NCBI GenBank assembly: GCA_021234155.1
Contig: JAJEKV010000003.1
Span: 12,831,819-12,895,818 of the forward strand
Direction of reading: 5' to 3'
DNA length: 64,000 nt
Source of the DNA: Isoetes taiwanensis
Taxonomy: Eukaryota > Streptophyta > Lycopodiopsida > Isoetales > Isoetaceae
In this document: positions 57,256-64,000 of the stretch, piece after piece
Layout of the letters: each line of letters opens with the position of its first letter
Numbering within the stretch: position 1 is the stretch's first letter
Position numbers and translations under genes: made by a program
The notes under the pieces: generated by a model
The model's input: the letters and a program-made list of their open reading frames with translations, nothing else
What the model was told of the DNA's origin: nothing
Database searches by the model: none

Positions 57256-58974
57256 CTGGGGCTTGCATGCCTGCAAGAATAAAACATAGCGACATAAATA
57301 AAAAAGTGGGGATTCAATCACGACCATACAATTCTGCCTCCCATTCAAAATCAATGGTGAAGAAAAGGAGCACTCTAAAAATACTATTTAGTACATCTAG
57401 ATGAATACGCCAATCAAATCATAAAAAAACCTTAGTGAAAACCGTACAAAAACACAAAGGAACCCCCTGTTATTATGCTAGATATTAGCTGTTCCGGCCC
57501 TGGCTTGTCCCTTCAATATGCGATTCCGTAAGGCCCATGCATTAACAGGTTCGATGTTTATGGAAGAACGTGATATGGCTTTTGCTTCATCTTGGATTAG
57601 GCAAGTATATGTTACATAGTGTTTGATGCTTATACTGTCGGCTCAACCACTTCAGGCTTCGTTTCTCTCTCACTCCGATGGCTAGCACATAGGGTGTCTC
57701 GATCACTTGTATAGGTTCGAGCTGTTTTGCTACTATAATGCCCTAAATTAAGCTCATATTTGTTTGTATATTTCTTTTCTTTGAAATTGTATTCTGTAGA
57801 TGCATGCTCTAGGTCCTTGAGGATTTTCTTGTTTCTTGAGTATTCCTTATTCTCCAGTAGTGCGTCTATACATGTGCTATAACCATGTGCTCGATTCTAA
57901 GATAGGTTGGATTTATGCTGGCTCAGTCTTTTAGCTTTGTTTTTCTGTTAATGTGGTGTTTTTAAAAAAATGTATTCTACTTAAATTGGTTGGTATCGGA
58001 TATTTCCCTCGAAATTGTAGTCCGTGCATGCATTATAGTCTCATCTTTGCCATGTTTTATGTCATTATATGGACAGTTTGTTTTAGATTACACATCCTTT
58101 TCTTAGCTCTATAGTTCATGTGTACATGCATCTTCTGCTACGCCCTGTCATTTATCGCATAATTACATGGTTCATTTTTTGAAGTGCATATCCTATTTTA
58201 TATCATTATCGGCGAAAATAGTTCATTTGTAAAGTACATATATATAATATACATGCACTTGTTCAAATCCCGTTTGGCCCCTCTTGTTATTCGCTAAATG
58301 ATTTGTTTTGATATTGTTCGACCCATGCATTGAGTCCCTCGTCTTAGACTTGTCAAGTACTTGTGATATGCCATCTCATACAAGTGTTGCCAAATGCACG
58401 TTTAGTAAATGGCAGGGGTTCATATCTCCTTGAGGACGCGATGGAACTTGGATGTGTTGGAAGACACTATATTCACGGTTAGGTGTCTACTTCAATTTGT
58501 TCTTTGGTTTTTTGCATTTTCTATAGATGAGTTCGCTTTGCACATGAGAATTTACAATTTTTCATTATTTGGGGTGGGAGCATCCGTTTGGGCATAAAGT
58601 AACTTCATTCGAATGTCTAATTCTTTGTTTGGCTAGTCCATGTATCTTTATCTTTGCAGTCTTTGGTAGCGTCCTTGGCACCATAGGTTTTTTAGTTGAG
58701 GGATGCTCATTTGTTTGTCCATTTCACTTTGTTTTCTTCTTGGAATTTGTTGATCTCATTCTGCAGGTTATGGGGTTCCCAATCATCGCTACTTTATTTC
58801 TGCAGTTACATGGTTCGTTGATTAATGAATGTGCACTATGCCACTAGTTTCCTTGCATGATTAGGCCTTTACAATGTTAAAAGAAAATACCTAGAATCTT
58901 GTGAACAAGTTGTTGTATTTGCTTTTTTAGTACATGCAAAAGATGCAGAAAACAAGATTCTGAAACCTTATGCT
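57256..58974. other. No gene recognised; dispersed repeat copy 2
   Basis: 57365-57485 matches 27220-27352 (AATACTATTTAGTACAT, CCCCCTGTTATTATGCTA). The remainder to 58974 is AT-rich with no domains. Confidence 0.5.
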
Positions 58975-59702
58975 TGGGACTCATATGTAGATTTTATTAC
59001 TTGCATGTTCAATAAGCCAATGTTGCCTTATGCTTGGGATTTTTTTACAGAATGGCAATGCAACAGGTGGTGCCTGTGGAAAATGCCTCAGATGTGAATA
59101 ACTATCGGACAATATGGTAAGCAATATGTGGGCCAAGCTCTTCCCTGTTGTTGTTGATGGAAAGTGAGTTCTTGGGCTGAGGAGAATGGAGTGATAGCTA
59201 GGGGGGCAAGTAGGATTTAGATGGTGTCATTCTACAAGAGACCAGACTAGTTGGTAACTTCACATGCTATAGTAGAAAGTGTGAAGGAAAAGAAAAAATC
59301 GTTATCACTGATATTTGTGGATTACACTAAAGCATTTGACATGGTGCCGGGCGTAAATTTGTTGGCGAGAACGGATGCCTCAAATTGATGTTAACTAGTG
59401 TAATGTGCACATTTCAGGGCGTCCAATCTAACAAAGGCATAGCAATGGGCTTATAGCCTTATGCACGCTGCATAAGCAATGTATGGGATTGGCACATGAA
59501 AGAAAATGCTTTTTAAAACATAAGTTCCAATCGTTGTGCTTTATGGGTGTGAAGTGTGGGCCCCAATCTTACAGCTAATTTGTAGTTGTAAATTAAAAAG
59601 CTGCAAAATATATTCTTGCATCTCGAACTAGGAGTCAAATTACAAATCTCTTATACTGTCACAATAGGCAAACCTCGGCCATTGACGGAGGGCATAATAT
59701 AG
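58975..59702 (+). pseudogene. LINE reverse-transcriptase remnant, copy 3
   Basis: Shares GACTCATATGTAG, GGTGCCTGTGGAAAATGCCT and GATGTGAATAACTATCGGAC with the remnants at 27.6 and 31.1 kb. Shifted frames give FVDYTKAFDMVPG, then VVLYGCEVWAP, and finally IFLHLELGVKLQISYTVTIG and KPRPLTEG. The last blocks align with VVLYGAPISGPG and FLRIELRIRAQIPYAIML of the neighbouring LINE. The right end is cut by the minus-strand LINE insertion. Confidence 0.7.
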
Positions 59703-62062
59703 CATATACCAAAAAATACATAATTATTATTATTATTATATCTGATGCTCACTTGGGCCCTGAGAGGCCATGGAGCACATGAACAATTGAATTACAGTTT
59801 TAGAAGCAAGGAGCGGTGTGCATCCACCGCTCTTATGTATGACCCTAGTGTCATTGGCGCTATAGAGAGTAGCAAATAGAAATCTTCTGCCTGAATATCA
59901 TAATTGTGCCTGATGTCTTCATATGCGGAGCATTGTATGAAAACATGATATTCATCTTCGATCTGACCTGTTTGGCAAATTTTACATGTGCGTTCTTCAA
60001 CTGGAACTTTCGCCCGTCTCCCCAACTCTATTTCCAATCTGTGAGATCCTGTCCTATATCTGGCTATCAGTTTCCTTTGAGCTGATGAGGAGTTTACCTT
60101 TAGGTATGATTGGCACTCATATATTGTCATGTGATTGACATCTGTCTGGTATATGTGCATCCTTTTCCCAGGGTCGGCCCAAATCTTTTGTACTGCCAGC
60201 TTTTCAAGTATGGTTCTGAATTCTTCCTTGTTTGTTAGGCATGCCGAAACGTCCAAGCCCCATTTGTTTGCCCACGCTATCAGGTTTTTCGACCAGTCTG
60301 AGTACTCCATAGCTTGGTGCGACAGCCTGTCTGAGCCTTGCTCTTTAATTCTGTTATAGAAATTTACAGCTTGGTATAGTCCTTCCAACTCTAACGGGAA
60401 CAAACCGACTTCTGCAAGCATTATAGCATAGGGGATTTGTGCCCTTATTCTGAGTTCTATTCTCAGAAACATCTTTTGGACGGTTTCGATTTGTGTCCAT
60501 AGTCGTGAAGAGATGCCTGGTCCCGAAATTGGGGCACCATACAGTACCACAGTTTGGACTAAACATTTGAACAGAATTTTCTTCAAATTCCAATCTGTAA
60601 GGGAGGCTTTGTTACACTTTGCTAACATGTTGTATAGCGCCGCCTTTCCCCCGAGAACTCTTCTATTAATGCATTTCTTCCAACCGTAATTTGAAGCAAT
60701 GTCAATCCCGAGGTATTTGTATGAGTCCACAGTTTCTAGGACCTGTCCCTTATATGTAAATTCTGGTCGGTCTCTCGTTCCAAAGACCATTATCTTGGAT
60801 TTTGACAGATTAACATTCATCTTTTTCTCGTCACAAAAGCTTTCCAAATTTTCTAAGTGTTCTTGTAATGTGTTCTTCCTGCCTGCAAGCAGAACCACGT
60901 CATCAGCATATAGGAGCAGCTGGATGAGATATGTATCTAGTTTGATTCCTGCCAGTGACCTGGCTCTTAGCCAGTCATCTAGTTCGTCTATGAAAACTCC
61001 AAACAGAGTTGGAGATAATGGACATCCCTGCCGGACTCCAATAGTGCTTCTGATTTTGGTATCTATATCCCATGATACTTTAATTAGAACCTCCTCATAC
61101 AGTTGAGAGACTGCTGCTCTTAGTTCTTGTGGAACTCCAATCTGAATCAATCTGTCACTGAGCTCCTTTCGAGGAATTGTGTCGAATGCCTTTGAAAAAT
61201 CAATGAATGCTATATACAAGGACGCGTTTGGTGCTTTGGCCTTTTCTATCAAGGATCGGAGAGTGAGCACATGATCCAAAGTATTGTGTTTAACTCGAAA
61301 ACCAGCTTGGCATTGGGAGCATACCTGTGCTTGCTCTGCCCAAGAACTAAGTTTATTCTCCAGTAAGCCTCCCAAAATTTTGGAGAATATACTACCAATT
61401 AAGATAGTCCTGTAATTTCCTGTGATCTTTTTATCTCCTCCTTTATATATTGGGTGGACCTTATTTATTCTCCAATTGGCTGGTAGCCCATGCATGAGGC
61501 TTTTATTTAGCAGCTTTGTTAAAATAGCCATTGTCTTTTCGCCACTCCATTTTAGGAGCTCCACACAAAGCCCATCTGCATCGACTGCTTTATTGTTGGA
61601 TGCTTTTGATAAACATGTTTGAACCTGCTTTGTTGTGAAAAGTTCCACCATGGGAGCCATTTTTTGCATGCTGGCGCCTTCCTTTTCATAAAGGGATTTG
61701 ACCAGATTTACCAGCTCTGTACTATCCAATTTTGCTTGCTGTTGGGCGCCTTGCAGTGCACTCCAAAAGCTTTTTGGGTGCTTGCTCAATTGATCAGACA
61801 ACTCTAATTGTCTTTTAACATTATAAGCACGTTTTTTATGCCTTATAAACCGCTTGTACCACTTGGGTTTGCAGATGCAAAATTGTGGCAGCCTCCTTCT
61901 CGCTTCCTGGCACTCTAAGTCCCACCAATAATTGCAAGGTTTGCCTTGTGTATGTTTCCTAGTGAGCCCGAAAACTCTCTTCCCTGCTGTAAGTAATAAT
62001 TCTTGGAAAAGATTTGCATCTTTTTCGAATTCCCCTGACCATGTGGCAGCAGCTACCATATT
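59615..62062 (-). mobile_element. LINE tandem unit 1 (2,448-bp duplication)
   Basis: The segment starting in the older LINE remnant (TTCTTGCATCTCGAACTAGG) and ending inside the minus-strand LINE is repeated head to tail from 62063 onward. The LINE 3' end carries a TAA-type tail (ATTATTATTATTATTATA on the plus strand at about 59720-59740). The target sequence is duplicated together with the LINE, so this is a genomic tandem duplication, not two insertions. Confidence 0.85.
59792..62058 (-). CDS. LINE reverse transcriptase, unit 1 (5'-truncated open frame)
   Basis: The frame is open for about 755 codons from the duplication joint at 62058 to a stop at 59792. The ATG at 62086 lies in antisense of the neighbouring remnant, so it is not the native start. 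From the N-terminus: linker with CNYWWDLECQEARRRLP; KAVDADGLCVELLKW; NKVHPIYKGGDKKITGNYRT; block A ASLYIAFIDFSKAFDTIPRK; TIGVRQGCPLSPTLFGVFID; YADDVVLLAGRK with the active-site Asp pair; SYKYLGIDIASNYGWKK; VVLYGAPISGPG; and a C-terminal CKICQTGQIEDEYHVFIQCS Cys/His motif. The endonuclease is missing. No stop or shift occurs in this length, so the element is young. Clade not assigned; it is close to the LINE at 34.8-37.9 kb. Confidence 0.85.
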
Positions 62063-64000
62063 CTTGCATCTCGAACTAGGAGTCAAATTACAAATCTCTT
62101 ATGCTGTCACAATAGGCAAACCTCGGCCATTGACGGAGGGCATAATATAGCATATACCAAAAAATACATAATTATTATTATTATTATATCTGATGCTCAC
62201 TTGGGCCCTGAGAGGCCATGGAGCACATGAACAATTGAATTACAGTTTTAGAAGCAAGGAGCTGGGTGCATCCACCGCTCTTATGTATGACCCTAGTGTC
62301 ATTGGCGCTATAGAGAGTAGCAAATAGAAATCTTCTGCCTGAATATCATAATTGTGCCTGATGTCTTCATATGCGGAGCATTGTATGAAAACATGATATT
62401 CATCTTCGATCTGACCTGTTTGGCAAATTTTACATGCGCGTTCTTCAATTGGAACTTTCGCCCATCTCCCCAACTCTATTTCCAATTTGTGAGATCCTGT
62501 CCTATATCTGGCTATCAGTTTCCTTTGAACTGATGAGGAGTTTACCTTTAGGTACGATTGGCACTCATATATTGTCATATGATTGACATCTGTCTGATAT
62601 ATGTGCATCCTTTTCCCAGGGTCGGCCCAAATCTTTTGTACTGCCAGCTTTTCAAGTATGGTTCTGAATTCTTCCTTGTTTGTTAGGCATGCCGAAACGT
62701 CCAAGCCCCATTTGTTTGCCCACGCTATCAGGTTTTTCGACCAGTCTGAGTACTCCATAGCTTGGTGCGACAGCCTGTCTGAGCCTTGCTCTTTAATTCT
62801 GTTATAGAAATTTACAGCTTGGTATAGTCCTTCCAACTCTAACGGGAACAAACCGACTTCTGCAAGCATTATAGCATAGGGGATTTGTGCCCTTATTCTG
62901 AGTTCTATTCTCAGAAACATCTTTTGGACGGTTTCGATTTGTGTCCATAGTCGTGAAGAGATGCCTGGTCCCGAAATTGGGGCACCATACAGTACCACAG
63001 TTTGGACTAAACATTTGAACAGAATTTTCTTCAAATTCCAATCTGTAAGGGAGGCTTTGTTACACTTTGCTAACATGCTGTATAGCGCCGCCTTTCCCCC
63101 GAGAACTCTTCTATTAATGCATTTCTTCCAACCGTAATTTGAAGCAATGTCAATCCCGAGGTATTTGTATGAGTCCACAGTTTCTAGGACCTGTCCCTTA
63201 TATGTAAATTCTGGTCGGTCTCTCGTTCCAAAGACCATTATCTTGGATTTTGACAGATTAACATTCATCTTTTTCTCGTCACAAAAGCTTTCCAAATTTT
63301 CTAAGTGTTCTTGTAATGTGTTCTTCCTGCCTGCAAGCAGAACCACGTCATCAGCATATAGGAGCAGCTGGATGAGATATGTATCTAGTTTGATTCCTGC
63401 CAGTGACCTGGCTCTTAGCCAGTCATCTAGTTCGTCTATGAAAACTCCAAACAGAGTTGGAGATAATGGACATCCCTGCCGGACTCCAATAGTGCTTCTG
63501 ATTTTGGTATCTATATCCCATGATACTTTAATTAGAACCTCCTCATACAGTTGAGAGACTGCTGCTCTTAGTTCTTGTGGAACTCCAATCTGAATCAATC
63601 TGTCACTGAGCTCCTTTCGAGGAATTGTGTCGAATGCCTTTGAAAAATCAATGAATGCTATATACAAGGACGCGTTTGGTGCTTTGGCCTTTTCTATCAA
63701 GGATCGGAGAGTGAGCACATGATCCAAAGTATTGTGTTTAACTCGAAAACCAGCTTGGCATTGGGAGCATACCTGTGCTTGCTCTGCCCAAGAACTAAGT
63801 TTATTCTCCAGTAAGCCTCCCAAAATTTTGGAGAATATACTACCAATTAAGATAGTCCTGTAATTTCCTGTGATCTTTTTATCTCCTCCTTTATATATTG
63901 GGTGGACCTTATTTATTCTCCAATTGGCTGGTAGCCCATGCATGAGGCTTTTATTTAGCAGCTTTGTTAAAATAGCCATTGTCTTTTCGCCACTCCATTT
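62063..64000 (-). mobile_element. LINE tandem unit 2, running off the right edge
   Basis: Repeats unit 1 from TTCTTGCATCTCGAACTAGG onward, including the TAA-type tail at about 62168-62190 and the whole C-terminal coding part. Scattered single-base differences (for example TATGCTGTCAC for TATACTGTCAC) show that it is a real second copy. Confidence 0.85.
62240..63979 (-). CDS. LINE reverse transcriptase, unit 2 (continues past the right edge)
   Basis: Almost identical to unit 1 at a fixed offset of 2,448 bases; the 63979 ATG is internal and the frame is still open at the window end. Differences include SMLAKC for NMLAKC, SSSVQRK for SSSAQRK, HKLEIELGRWAKVPIEERAC for HRLEIELGRRAKVPVEERTC, and APSSLLLKL for AHRSLLLKL. 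All reverse-transcriptase motifs and the YADD are present. This may be the parent copy that still has its endonuclease outside the window. Confidence 0.87.
   Translation of the reverse strand: MAILTKLLNKSLMHGLPANWRINKVHPIYKGGDKKITGNYRTILIGSIFSKILGGLLENKLSSWAEQAQVCSQCQAGFRVKHNTLDHVLTLRSLIEKAKAPNASLYIAFIDFSKAFDTIPRKELSDRLIQIGVPQELRAAVSQLYEEVLIKVSWDIDTKIRSTIGVRQGCPLSPTLFGVFIDELDDWLRARSLAGIKLDTYLIQLLLYADDVVLLAGRKNTLQEHLENLESFCDEKKMNVNLSKSKIMVFGTRDRPEFTYKGQVLETVDSYKYLGIDIASNYGWKKCINRRVLGGKAALYSMLAKCNKASLTDWNLKKILFKCLVQTVVLYGAPISGPGISSRLWTQIETVQKMFLRIELRIRAQIPYAIMLAEVGLFPLELEGLYQAVNFYNRIKEQGSDRLSHQAMEYSDWSKNLIAWANKWGLDVSACLTNKEEFRTILEKLAVQKIWADPGKRMHIYQTDVNHMTIYECQSYLKVNSSSVQRKLIARYRTGSHKLEIELGRWAKVPIEERACKICQTGQIEDEYHVFIQCSAYEDIRHNYDIQAEDFYLLLSIAPMTLGSYIRAVDAPSSLLLKL

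Noticed and set aside
60135-61106. Plus-strand open frames over the tandem LINE
   Set aside because: Antisense shadows of the reverse-transcriptase frame.
61932-62150. Plus-strand frame reading IFLHLELGVKLQISYAVTIG in unit 2
   Set aside because: It is the duplicated tail of the old LINE remnant, not a separate gene.
1-64000. CRISPR arrays, bacterial operons, ribosomal RNA genes
   Set aside because: None seen; introns, poly-A tails and plant gene families show eukaryotic nuclear DNA.

Overview
The window is nuclear DNA from a land plant. The evidence is a spliced gene for a thylakoid-lumen type FKBP isomerase, a Dof-type zinc finger, broken copies of plant-type cinnamoyl-CoA-reductase-like and BAHD acyltransferase genes, and plant L1-type LINEs. 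The density of old nested retroelements suggests a large repeat-rich genome, possibly a fern or other non-seed plant, but the sequence does not fix the species. Only the FKBP gene looks intact.

Layout. 1-8.2 kb: an L1-type LINE on the minus strand (ORF1, then the start of ORF2, running off the left edge) whose ORF1 is split by a 323-bp MITE; a broken transposase piece; a second L1-type LINE on the plus strand. 8.6-17 kb: a repeated ~137-bp module and decayed host gene fragments (reductase, acyltransferase, two unrecognised exons). 17.1-18.2 kb: another transposase piece and an L1 endonuclease fragment. 19.1-25.1 kb: the genic island, with FKBP, an unrecognised multi-exon gene, an antisense methyltransferase fragment and a Dof-like gene carrying a coding minisatellite, all except the methyltransferase on the minus strand. 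25-47 kb: foldback elements and MITEs, LINE fragments, a Ty3/gypsy integrase remnant, nested LINEs, and several local duplications.

47.4-57.3 kb: the most interesting object, a 9,824-bp DNA transposon with perfect 22-bp terminal inverted repeats and a 4-bp target duplication. It carries two convergent intron-containing genes. The minus-strand gene encodes a cysteine-rich, DDE-like transposase that I cannot place in a named superfamily. The plus-strand cargo is an FCP1/NIF-like phosphatase domain followed by a Ulp1-type SUMO protease domain. Each gene has a long CCACCA-type array in an intron, and the two arrays are inverted relative to each other. The 2.5-kb MITE has the same termini and the same target-duplication length, and the fragments near 5.1 and 17.1 kb encode the same transposase family.

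58.9-64 kb: an old plus-strand LINE remnant into which a minus-strand LINE inserted, followed by a 2,448-bp head-to-tail duplication of the junction; the second unit runs off the right edge.
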